A stretch of DNA of 64,000 nt from Variovorax sp. OAS795 (lineage in GTDB: Bacteria > Pseudomonadota > Gammaproteobacteria > Burkholderiales > Burkholderiaceae_C): positions 4,526,001 through 4,590,000 of the forward strand of contig NZ_JBEPOH010000001.1 in the NCBI RefSeq assembly GCF_040546685.1, in the 5' to 3' direction. The notes under the pieces are model-generated. The model was not told the DNA's origin. It worked only from the letters and a program-made list of their open reading frames with translations, and did not search any database. The position numbers and the translations under genes were made by a program. Of this stretch, positions 1-6,218 are shown piece after piece (position 1 is the first letter of the stretch; each line of letters starts with the position of its first letter).

Positions 1-273
1 GCGGCCAACGTGTTCCTGCTGCGCATCGGCGCGGGCAAGAACCTACCGATGCACACCCACAGCGACTCCGAGCTCACGCAGGTGCTCTACGGCACCTTCC
101 ATGACGGGCGCTCGATGTTCGGACCGGGGGATTTCGACGAGGCCGACGGCAGCTTCCATCACCAGCCGGTGGTGCAGGCCGGCGGCGAATGCATCTGCCT
201 GGCCTCGGTGCGCGGGCGGGTGCTGTTCAACGGCGTGGTGGCGCGCACGCTGGGCGCGCTGGTCGGCATGTAG
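1..273 (+). CDS. ChrR-type anti-sigma factor, C-terminal cupin domain (5' partial)
   Basis: The reading frame is open from the first base and ends at TAG 271-273, so only the last 90 or so residues are present. The visible part is a cupin: HTHSDSELTQVL is the HxHxxxE metal-binding strand, followed by a phenylalanine/glycine-rich strand (MFGPGDFDEADGS) and the late conserved histidines of the ChrR C-terminal domain (FHHQP). In ChrR proteins this cupin follows an N-terminal zinc-binding anti-sigma domain that holds an ECF sigma factor; that part lies outside the window. The downstream convergent operon has a matching ECF promoter, which supports the ChrR call. A stand-alone cupin enzyme is the alternative. 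Confidence 0.75.
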   Translation, partial: AANVFLLRIGAGKNLPMHTHSDSELTQVLYGTFHDGRSMFGPGDFDEADGSFHHQPVVQAGGECICLASVRGRVLFNGVVARTLGALVGM

Positions 274-282
274 CTGATGCCG

Positions 283-304
283 GGCAGGCCCCTTGGGGCC
301 CGCC
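283..304. terminator. Hairpin between convergent genes
   Basis: Ten bases (GGCAGGCCCC) pair with GGGGCCCGCC around a TT loop with one mismatch. The hairpin lies between the convergent stop codons at 273 and 311, so it could end transcription from either side. No strong T-run follows. Confidence 0.5.
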
Positions 305-310
305 GCTGCG

Positions 311-727
311 TCAGCGGCCGGCGCCCAAAGCCAGCGTGATCCTGGCGGCGGCGGCCGCAGCCGCGGCGGTGACGAAAGTGCCCCAGCACAGGTCTGCGAT
401 CGTCACCGTCCACGCCCAGTCCTTGAGCGTTGCCTGGTTGGTCAGGTCGTAGGTCGCATAGGCCATCAGCCCGAGCAGCGCGCCGAGGCCGAGCGCGGTG
501 AGCCATCGGCCGCTCGCGAGCGCGGGCGACACCGCGAACACCACCACGCCGGCCAGGTAGATCGCGTAGAACGCCACCGCCGGGCCGAGCGCGAAACGCT
601 CGAGCATCAGGTGGCCGATCGCGGGGCGATAGAGCCGGTCGGCCATGACGGTGAGCCAGATGGCGTCGAGCACCAGGAAGACCACGGCGGAGGCCGCGTA
701 GGCGATGGCGAATTGCCGGAGGGACAT
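311..727 (-). CDS. DUF2177 family membrane protein
   Basis: This 138-residue protein has four hydrophobic segments and the family features: an N-terminal MSLRQFAIAYA helix, an aspartate-tryptophan motif in LDAIWLTV, and YATYDLTNQATLKDW in the third-to-fourth helix region. Family function is unknown. The ATG at 727 is chosen because the longer frame upstream overlaps the neighbouring gene in another frame and shows no homology. It is the last gene of the five-gene operon that starts with the CFA-like methyltransferase. DUF2177 proteins are commonly found beside ChrR-controlled sigma factor genes, so a role in membrane-lipid response to photo-oxidative stress is an inference. Confidence 0.8.
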   Translation of the reverse strand: MSLRQFAIAYAASAVVFLVLDAIWLTVMADRLYRPAIGHLMLERFALGPAVAFYAIYLAGVVVFAVSPALASGRWLTALGLGALLGLMAYATYDLTNQATLKDWAWTVTIADLCWGTFVTAAAAAAAARITLALGAGR

Positions 728-774
728 GGAACGCTCCTGATGAAACAAGGACAAGAACCGATGGATGCGGCGGA

Positions 775-1419
775 TCACTTCAGGCGATAGGACAGATTGC
801 GCCCGCCGTCGACGGTCGAATCCAGCCCGAGCCACTCGCCCTCGGCCGAATACCAGACGTCGATCGGCTGTGCCGGCCCTTCGATGCGCCAGCGCGTGCC
901 CGCCACGCGCCGTCCGCGCACGTCGAGCATGCCGCCGCCCGCTGCGCGCACCTGCACGCTCTCGCTGCGGCCCGTCTGCGCATTGAGCAGCCGCGCCTGC
1001 CGCTGGATGGCGGGGTTCCAGTACGCGAAGCTCATCACGCAGCCCTTGAGCGCCTGCGTGCCCGCGTCGGTGACCACCGCCAGGCCGTCGCCCTCGGCTT
1101 CGGCGCGCACGCGGCTGGACTTGCCGTCGTCGTCGGTCGTCGCATCGAGCCCGGCCAGGCAGTCGCCCCGCCAGCTCTCGACCGCGCGATGGCGGTAGCG
1201 GTAGACGGTGAGGCCCAGCAGTTTCACATTGAACGCGGCCTCGCTCACCACCTTGCGCGCATCGGCGGGGCCGGCCACGCTGAAGCGGTGCTCGCCGATC
1301 GGCTTCTCGTCGAGAAAGACGCTGAAGTTCCAATCGTTGGCGTGCACGGCAAGGGGCGCCGCCGCGCAGGCGGCCAGCACTGCGGCACGCCGCAGCCAGC
1401 CGTGCCGGCCCGGCGTCAT
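775..1419 (-). CDS. DUF6134-like secreted protein
   Basis: The 214-residue product starts with a basic stretch and a hydrophobic core ending in AVHA, a Sec signal peptide of about 27 residues. The mature part is beta-rich, reading FSVFLDEKPIGEHRF and later YRYRHRAVESW and GLDSTVDGGRNLSYRLK, like the DUF6134/DUF3108 periplasmic proteins that accompany lipid operons. The start ATG overlaps the stop of the DUF1295 gene by four bases (ATGA), so the two are translationally coupled. No enzymatic residues can be assigned. It may carry or shield a lipid in the periplasm, which is inference. Confidence 0.7.
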   Translation of the reverse strand: MTPGRHGWLRRAAVLAACAAAPLAVHANDWNFSVFLDEKPIGEHRFSVAGPADARKVVSEAAFNVKLLGLTVYRYRHRAVESWRGDCLAGLDATTDDDGKSSRVRAEAEGDGLAVVTDAGTQALKGCVMSFAYWNPAIQRQARLLNAQTGRSESVQVRAAGGGMLDVRGRRVAGTRWRIEGPAQPIDVWYSAEGEWLGLDSTVDGGRNLSYRLK

Positions 1420-2222
1420 GGCGCCTCCTTGCGCACGGGGCCGGGCACGAAGGCGTTGGTGCGCGCGATGTAGGCGCGGTACGCGGGGCGACGTTCGGCA
1501 ATGTCTTTCTCGAGCAGGCTCACACCCGAGACCTTGAGCAGCAGCACGGTCATGAGCACCGGCGACACGGCGCTCCATGCGCCGCCCCAGCCCGAGCCCG
1601 CCATGGCCATGAGCCACAGCCCCCACCAGACGCAGGCCTCGCCAAAGTAGTTGGGGTGCCGCGTGTAGCGCCAGAGGCCCCGGTCCATCACCTGGCCCGC
1701 GCTCGCGCGGTCGGCCTTGAAGCGCGCCATCTGCGCATCGCCGACCGCCTCGAAGCCGATGCCGAAAACTGCGATCGCAAGGCCGGCCACGTCGAGCAGG
1801 TTCAACGCGGGGCTGCCCACCATGCCGGCCAGCAGCGGCGCCGAGACGATCCAGGCCAGCACCGCCTGCAAGCCGAACACGAGCCAGAGGCTCTTGAGGC
1901 CGAAGTTCGGCTGGTTGCGCTCGCGGATCATGCGGTAGCGCCGGTCTTCGCCATGGCCCCAGTTGCGGCGCGTGATGAAAAGGCTGAGCCGCAACGCCCA
2001 TGCAGCAGCCACCAGCAGCATGCAGAGCCCGCGCGGCCCCGCCTGCGGCTGCAGCAAGAAGAAATACACCGCGCCCGCACCCGCGATGCACAGCGCCCAG
2101 ACCCGGTCGACCAGGCTCGCATCGCGCCGCACCAGGCTCGCAAGCCAGGTCGCAATTGCCAGCGCCGCGGTGAAGGCGAGCCCGGCGAGGGCCGTGCCGG
2201 CAAGGCCCGCGTTCTCAGCCAC
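1416..2222 (-). CDS. DUF1295 family membrane protein (steroid 5-alpha-reductase / isoprenylcysteine methyltransferase fold)
   Basis: At 268 residues with about six transmembrane segments this has the usual family length. The diagnostic motif RHPNYFGE lies at residues 188-195, preceded by GLWRYTRHP; this is the cofactor-binding signature shared by steroid 5-alpha-reductases, sterol reductases and membrane methyltransferases. The N-terminal part contains the family's W(G)HGEDxRY region near residue 90. It overlaps its upstream neighbour by eight bases and its downstream neighbour by four. In ChrR-linked operons it is thought to modify fatty-acyl or terpenoid chains; the substrate is unknown here. 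Confidence 0.85.
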   Translation of the reverse strand: MAENAGLAGTALAGLAFTAALAIATWLASLVRRDASLVDRVWALCIAGAGAVYFFLLQPQAGPRGLCMLLVAAAWALRLSLFITRRNWGHGEDRRYRMIRERNQPNFGLKSLWLVFGLQAVLAWIVSAPLLAGMVGSPALNLLDVAGLAIAVFGIGFEAVGDAQMARFKADRASAGQVMDRGLWRYTRHPNYFGEACVWWGLWLMAMAGSGWGGAWSAVSPVLMTVLLLKVSGVSLLEKDIAERRPAYRAYIARTNAFVPGPVRKEAP

Positions 2223-2769
2223 GTTGCGGCTCCGGAACGCTGACCCCGTCGAAGCGAACGGAAAGCCACACCAGCGCCGGCATGAGCATCGCCCAGACCA
2301 GCGCCAGCGTGATCAGCGCGGGCTGCGCATCGACGAAGCGCGCGCCGCCAAGCCGCACCCCCGAGGCGAAAGCCAGCGGACCGGCAAGCGCGCCGAGCCC
2401 CGCGGCCAGCCAGGGCCGTGGACGGAGCCAGCGCATCGTCACGTTCAGTGCAATGGCGAGCAACCCCCAGAGCGCCACCATCCAGTAGGGTGCCAGCTGC
2501 GGCACCGGCTGGCCCGACGGATAGGCCACGTGGCCCTGCAGCACGACGGCGGTTTCGATCGCGAAGCCCGCGAGGCAGGCCAGCGCCACCAACCGCGCCT
2601 CCTGCACCGGCCGCGCCGATACGCACAGGTGCCAGCCGATGGCGGCCGCCACGCAGGCCGTGCCGGCCAGTGGCATGCCATGCGCCGCGCCCAGCACCGC
2701 GGCGAACCACGCCAGCTGGAACACGACGAAGTTGGACAGCTGGACGGCGCGCGTGGGCCTTGCCGTCAT
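2215..2769 (-). CDS. DUF2878 family membrane protein
   Basis: This 184-residue protein has five hydrophobic helices and starts NFVVFQLAWFAAVLGAAHG, typical of DUF2878. A conserved charged/aromatic loop (APYWMVALWGLLAI) follows. No function is established for the family, but it is a frequent partner of CFA-synthase-like methyltransferases and DUF1295 proteins. The ATG at 2769 overlaps the stop of the methyltransferase gene by four bases (ATGA), and its own end overlaps the DUF1295 start, so it sits inside one transcript. Confidence 0.8.
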   Translation of the reverse strand: MTARPTRAVQLSNFVVFQLAWFAAVLGAAHGMPLAGTACVAAAIGWHLCVSARPVQEARLVALACLAGFAIETAVVLQGHVAYPSGQPVPQLAPYWMVALWGLLAIALNVTMRWLRPRPWLAAGLGALAGPLAFASGVRLGGARFVDAQPALITLALVWAMLMPALVWLSVRFDGVSVPEPQRG

Positions 2770-3815
2770 GCGCGCCGCTCGAACAGGTAGTGGCTCACCC
2801 ACCAGCGCTGGCCGTCCTCGAAGCCGAACAGCTCGGCCACCGACATGAAGAAAAGCCGCCAGCGGGTCCACCACACCTCGGCGGCGTCGCCGTAGGTCTT
2901 GCGGAACAACGGGAACAGCATGGTGCGGCGGCCGTCCATGTTCCGCAGCCATGCCTCGGCGGTGCGTTGGTAGTGCGTGCCATCCCAGCGCCACTGCTCG
3001 AGCACGCGGAGGTCGTCCTGGCAGCGCAGTGCGAGATCGTCGCTCGGCATCATGCCGCCGGAAAAGAAGTGGCGGCTCATCCAGTCGCTGGCGTCGCGCT
3101 CCTCGAAGGCATAGGGTGCGTCGCGGTGCGCGAACACGTGCATGAAGAAGCGGCCTTCGGGACGGAGCCAGCGCGCCACATTGGCGAAGGCGCGCGGCCA
3201 GTTGCGCAGGTGCTCGAACATCTCGACCGAGACGATGCGGTCGAAGCGCTCGGCCGTGTCGAAGCGGTTGAAGTCGCGGGTGACCACGCTGAGGTTGTGC
3301 AGCCCGAGCCGCGCGGCTTCGATCTCGATGTACTCGCGCTGCGAATGCGAGTTGGAGAGCGCCGTGATCCGGCTCGCCGGGTAGTGCTGCGCCATCCAGA
3401 GCGACAGCGAGCCCCAGCCGCAGCCCAGTTCGAGCACGTCCTGCCCGTTGCGCAGGTCGGCGCGGGCGCAGGTGGCCTGGAGCGCCGCGGTCTCGGCCTG
3501 CGAAAGGCCGTCCACGCCCTCGGGCCAAAAGCAACTGCTGTACTTGCGGTGCCGGCCCAGCACCGCGCCGAAGAAGCCCGCCGGCACTTCGTAGTGCTGC
3601 TCGTTGGCCTTTTCGGGCAAGGGGGCGAGCGCGGCGGAGCGCATGCCGCGCAGGAACTCCCCGGTGAGCTCTGCGGTGCCGGCCGCGGCGCCGCCGTGCA
3701 GCTCGGCCAGCCTCGCCTTCAGCAGGCGGCGGATGCCCAGGCGCACCAGGCGGTCGGGCACCAGGCCCTGCTCGACCGAGCGGATGGCGATTTCTGTGGC
3801 TTGCGGCATGCGCAT
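2766..3815 (-). CDS. Cyclopropane-fatty-acyl-phospholipid synthase-like SAM methyltransferase
   Basis: The 349-residue protein belongs to the CFA synthase family. It has KYSSCFWPEG near residues 91-100, the SAM-binding motif VLELGCGWGS at 127-136, and the later VSVEMFEHLRNW region that in CFA synthases contacts the acyl chain and bicarbonate. It lacks the extra N-terminal lipid-binding extension of classical Cfa, fitting the shorter group that includes furan-fatty-acid methyltransferase UfaM. The start has AAGGA five bases upstream (an in-frame ATG two codons later is possible). It is the first gene of the operon behind the ECF11-like promoter at 3857-3884. The product may be methylated, cyclopropane or furan fatty acids; which one cannot be decided from sequence. 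Confidence 0.85.
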   Translation of the reverse strand: MRMPQATEIAIRSVEQGLVPDRLVRLGIRRLLKARLAELHGGAAAGTAELTGEFLRGMRSAALAPLPEKANEQHYEVPAGFFGAVLGRHRKYSSCFWPEGVDGLSQAETAALQATCARADLRNGQDVLELGCGWGSLSLWMAQHYPASRITALSNSHSQREYIEIEAARLGLHNLSVVTRDFNRFDTAERFDRIVSVEMFEHLRNWPRAFANVARWLRPEGRFFMHVFAHRDAPYAFEERDASDWMSRHFFSGGMMPSDDLALRCQDDLRVLEQWRWDGTHYQRTAEAWLRNMDGRRTMLFPLFRKTYGDAAEVWWTRWRLFFMSVAELFGFEDGQRWWVSHYLFERRA

Positions 3816-3856
3816 GGGTCCTTGTTCGCGGCCCCGGGAGCGGTGCCGCCACGCCC

Positions 3857-3884
3857 TATACGCAGCAACCCGCCGGCTGGATCA
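3857..3884 (-). promoter_or_regulatory. Candidate ECF11 (RpoE-ChrR type) promoter
   Basis: On the minus strand TGATCC (3884-3879) is followed after 16 bases by CGTATA (3862-3857), matching the -35/-10 pair known for RpoE-ChrR sigma factors. It stands about 42 bases before the methyltransferase start. The ChrR-type gene at the other end of the operon makes the match meaningful. Confidence 0.6.
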
Positions 3885-3920
3885 GCGCCCTTTGGCGGGA
3901 ACTGGAACAATGCAGCCACC

Positions 3921-4934
3921 ATGGACGGCCTCGATCTCATCAAAACATTCCGCGAAGTGGCGTTCCGGCGCAGCTTTTCCCGCGCAGCCATCTCGCTGGG
4001 CATGTCGAAAGCCACGGTCAGCCGCTATGTGGCCGAGCTCGAAGAGCGCAGCGGCGTGCGCCTGCTCAACCGCTCCACCCGTTCGCTGAGCCTGACCGAT
4101 GCCGGCCAGGTGCTGCTGGACCGCAGCGCCGAGCTGGTGAACATGGCCGAGGCCACGCTGAACGACCTGCAGGCCCACGCCTCGAGTCCGCGCGGGCGGC
4201 TGCGCATGAGCGCGCCGCACGGGCTGATTGCCGGCTGGCTGTCCGACGTGATCGCGGAGTTCATCCAGCTGTACCCCGACGTGTACGTGAGCCTGGTGTT
4301 CACCAACAGCGAGATCGACCTGATCGAGGAAGGCATCGACATCCACCTGACGGGTGGGCGCATCGACGACATGAACCTCATCGTGCGCCGGCTGGTGCCG
4401 TTCGACATGGTGGTCTGCGCGAGCCCGGCCTACTGGGCCCGGCGCGGCATTCCCCGCGTGCCCGAGGACCTGGCCCGCCACGACGTGCTGAGCTATTCGG
4501 CCAAGCCCACCACCCACCTGCCCTTCGAGACCGATGGCAAGGCCGTCGACGTGCCGGTGCACAGCCGGCTGGAGGCCAACGACGCGGTCGCGCTCATCGA
4601 GCTGGCGCTGCGCGGCGCGGGCGTGGCCTACGTGCCGGAGCCGCTGGCGCAGTCGCACCTGGAGCGCGGGGCGCTGGTGCCGGTGCTGCGCGAGCACATG
4701 CCGCACGACCACTGGCTGTATGCGGCGTACTCGCAGCGGCGCCACAACAGCGCGGCCATGCGCACGATGCTCGATTTTCTCGAAGAGTCGATGGGGCCGG
4801 CCGGCGAGCCGCCCGTGTTCCCGCCGCTGCCGAACCTGGCGCCGGTGACATGCGCCCTTTCCAGGGAAGCCGGCCTTGCGCGAGCCACCGCGTCGGCAGA
4901 TAGAACAGACAGGCCACGACGCCAGGCACGATGA
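3921..4934 (+). CDS. LysR-family transcriptional regulator
   Basis: This 337-residue regulator has the N-terminal winged helix (SFSRAAISLGMSKATVSRYV at about 18-37, then RLLNRSTRSLSLTDAG) and a LysR effector domain. The helix has the SKATVSRYVAELE pattern of the DhcR/CrgA branch. An extended, low-complexity C-terminal tail of about 40 residues runs into the next gene; its TGA overlaps the GNAT start (ATGA), so the two genes are translationally coupled. The ATG at 3921 has no strong Shine-Dalgarno site. The effector is unknown. It diverges from the lipid operon with only about 100 bases between, so it could influence both directions. Confidence 0.85.
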   Translation: MDGLDLIKTFREVAFRRSFSRAAISLGMSKATVSRYVAELEERSGVRLLNRSTRSLSLTDAGQVLLDRSAELVNMAEATLNDLQAHASSPRGRLRMSAPHGLIAGWLSDVIAEFIQLYPDVYVSLVFTNSEIDLIEEGIDIHLTGGRIDDMNLIVRRLVPFDMVVCASPAYWARRGIPRVPEDLARHDVLSYSAKPTTHLPFETDGKAVDVPVHSRLEANDAVALIELALRGAGVAYVPEPLAQSHLERGALVPVLREHMPHDHWLYAAYSQRRHNSAAMRTMLDFLEESMGPAGEPPVFPPLPNLAPVTCALSREAGLARATASADRTDRPRRQAR

Positions 4935-5413
4935 TGCCGATGATGACCACTTCTCCCGCTTCCCTCGTGATCCGCCCTCCCACGCGCGACGACTTCGCGC
5001 GATGGAAGCCGCTTTGGGATGGCTACAACGCCTTCTACAAGCGCGAGGGTCCCACCGCCCTGCCCCACGAGATCACGCAGGCCACATGGCAGCGCTTCTT
5101 CGATGCCTACGAACCGGTGCATGCGCTCGTGGCCGAGCGCAACGGCCAGTTGGTCGGGCTCACGCACTACCTTTTTCATCGCAGCACCACGCGCATCGAA
5201 CCGGTCTGCTACCTGCAGGACCTGTTCACGCTGCCCACCGAGCGCGGCCGCGGCGTGGGACGCCAGCTGATCGAGGGTGTATGCGCGCACGTCAAGGGCG
5301 TGGGCGCACACCGCCTCTACTGGCAGACGCACACCACCAACGCGGCCGGCCGCAAGCTCTACAACAAGGTCGCCACGCACGACGGGTTCATCGTGTATGG
5401 GACTTACGTCTGA
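4931..5413 (+). CDS. GNAT-family N-acetyltransferase
   Basis: The 160-residue protein carries the GNAT core: LVIRPPTRDDF at the start, CYLQDLFTLPTERGRGVG with the acetyl-CoA pyrophosphate loop (RGRGVG, near residue 105), and the C-terminal NAAGRKLYNKVA helix typical of motif B. The length equals a single GNAT domain. Several in-frame ATG codons lie within 4931-4945; 4931 is taken because it overlaps the LysR stop. The substrate is unknown, and control by the co-transcribed LysR protein is inferred. Confidence 0.85.
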   Translation: MMPMMTTSPASLVIRPPTRDDFARWKPLWDGYNAFYKREGPTALPHEITQATWQRFFDAYEPVHALVAERNGQLVGLTHYLFHRSTTRIEPVCYLQDLFTLPTERGRGVGRQLIEGVCAHVKGVGAHRLYWQTHTTNAAGRKLYNKVATHDGFIVYGTYV

Positions 5414-5437
5414 GGGCCTGCCCGGCGCCGTCTTTTC

Positions 5438-5782
5438 TCAGTACTTGATGGTGACCCCGGCCTTCACGCCGTTGTTGGTCTTGCCATCCGACAGCACGCC
5501 GCCCGTGAGGGAGACGTTGCCGCCGGTGCTCGCGCCCAGCGAATAGGTGGGCCGGGGCGTGGAGGTGTCGGTGCCGATGTAGGTTCCGCTGCCGTCGGGC
5601 CGCTGCACGCCCACGGTCGCGCCCTTGGTGTAGGCCGAGGTTTCGGTGGGATTGATGTTGGGGGCCACGTAGAGGGTGCCTTTCTCGTCGCTGTCGACGG
5701 GCAGCTTCACGGGTTCCGCCATGGCAGCGGCGGCGGCCCAACAGGCGGCCGCGCCGAGGCACGCAAGGATCAGTTTGCTCAT
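5438..5782 (-). CDS. Small secreted protein of unknown function
   Basis: The 114-residue product opens with MSKLILACLGAAACWAAAA and an AMAE cleavage site near residue 22, a clear Sec signal peptide. The mature part is rich in Gly, Thr, Ser and Asp, with a run of alternating beta-type strands (YVAPNINPTET, GTYIGTDTST) ending VKAGVTIKY. A terminal aromatic after a beta strand resembles small outer-membrane or cell-surface beta proteins, but the protein is too short for a barrel. I do not recognise a family. It diverges from the Flp-like prepilin and autotransporter genes, which may hint at a cell-envelope role. Confidence 0.7.
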   Translation of the reverse strand: MSKLILACLGAAACWAAAAAMAEPVKLPVDSDEKGTLYVAPNINPTETSAYTKGATVGVQRPDGSGTYIGTDTSTPRPTYSLGASTGGNVSLTGGVLSDGKTNNGVKAGVTIKY

Positions 5783-5965
5783 GCCTCCATCCTCACGGCT
5801 GAGCGACGCCGTGCCTGTAGGACAAGAGGAGGCACGCGGCACGCGACGCCCTTGCGCGGGCAGGCGATTTGTCACCCTTCCCGGCAGATGCCGCGGGACG
5901 CTTGTCTCGCCTCGAAAGTGACGCACGGCCCATGTGCGCGGGCAGCGCAATTCCTACAGTGACTC

Positions 5966-5983
5966 CACGGCGAAACGCCCGTG
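5966..5983 (+). other. Hairpin in the divergent leader region
   Basis: CACGG pairs with CCGTG, extended by CG/CG with a bulged C and an AAA loop. It lies in the 253-base gap between the divergent genes at 5782 and 6036. No canonical riboswitch motifs surround it; it may be a simple leader stem. Confidence 0.3.
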
Positions 5984-6035
5984 CCCAGCGCAGGGAACGG
6001 GCGGCGCCGGTCGGCCATAACCACCGGGGACACGC

Positions 6036-6182
6036 ATGGAACCGCTCGAACCGCGGCAAATAAATTTCGCGAGCCTGCTTCGGGAAGACGCAGGCATGTC
6101 GTTCGTCGAGTTCGCCCTGCTCGGGTCGCTGGCGGTGGTCGTTTTTCTGCTCCTGCTGCTTGCAGCGCGGCGCGCCGCCTGA
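6036..6182 (+). CDS. Flp-like type IVb prepilin (48 residues)
   Basis: This short ORF starts ATG 6036 and ends TGA 6180-6182. It encodes a basic leader, then EDAGMSFVEFALLGS, then a run of about 18 hydrophobic residues and a short basic tail. The GMSFVEF segment matches the Flp prepilin processing motif, glycine plus four residues plus Glu-aromatic (Phe here for the usual Tyr), placed just before the hydrophobic helix. Length and layout are those of Flp/Fap pilins. It sits 36 bases upstream of the autotransporter gene on the same strand. No tad/cpa assembly genes are in view, so the assembly system, if any, must be elsewhere. A generic small membrane protein is the alternative. Confidence 0.55.
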   Translation: MEPLEPRQINFASLLREDAGMSFVEFALLGSLAVVVFLLLLLAARRAA

Positions 6183-6218
6183 AGGCGCGACAGACCGATC
6201 CCACAGGAAGGTGAAACC

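Noticed and set aside
3500..3852. Extension of the methyltransferase frame at its N-terminus (2215-3852 ORF)
   Set aside because: This reading frame is a shifted shadow; the CFA family sequence begins at 3815.
2418..3920. Upstream extension of the LysR reading frame
   Set aside because: It is antisense to the lipid operon; LysR homology begins at 3921.
5920..6035. Possible c-di-GMP-I (GEMM) riboswitch before the prepilin gene
   Set aside because: A GTGACGCAC stretch is suggestive, but the GGGCAAACC and GGACGCAAAGCC motifs are missing.
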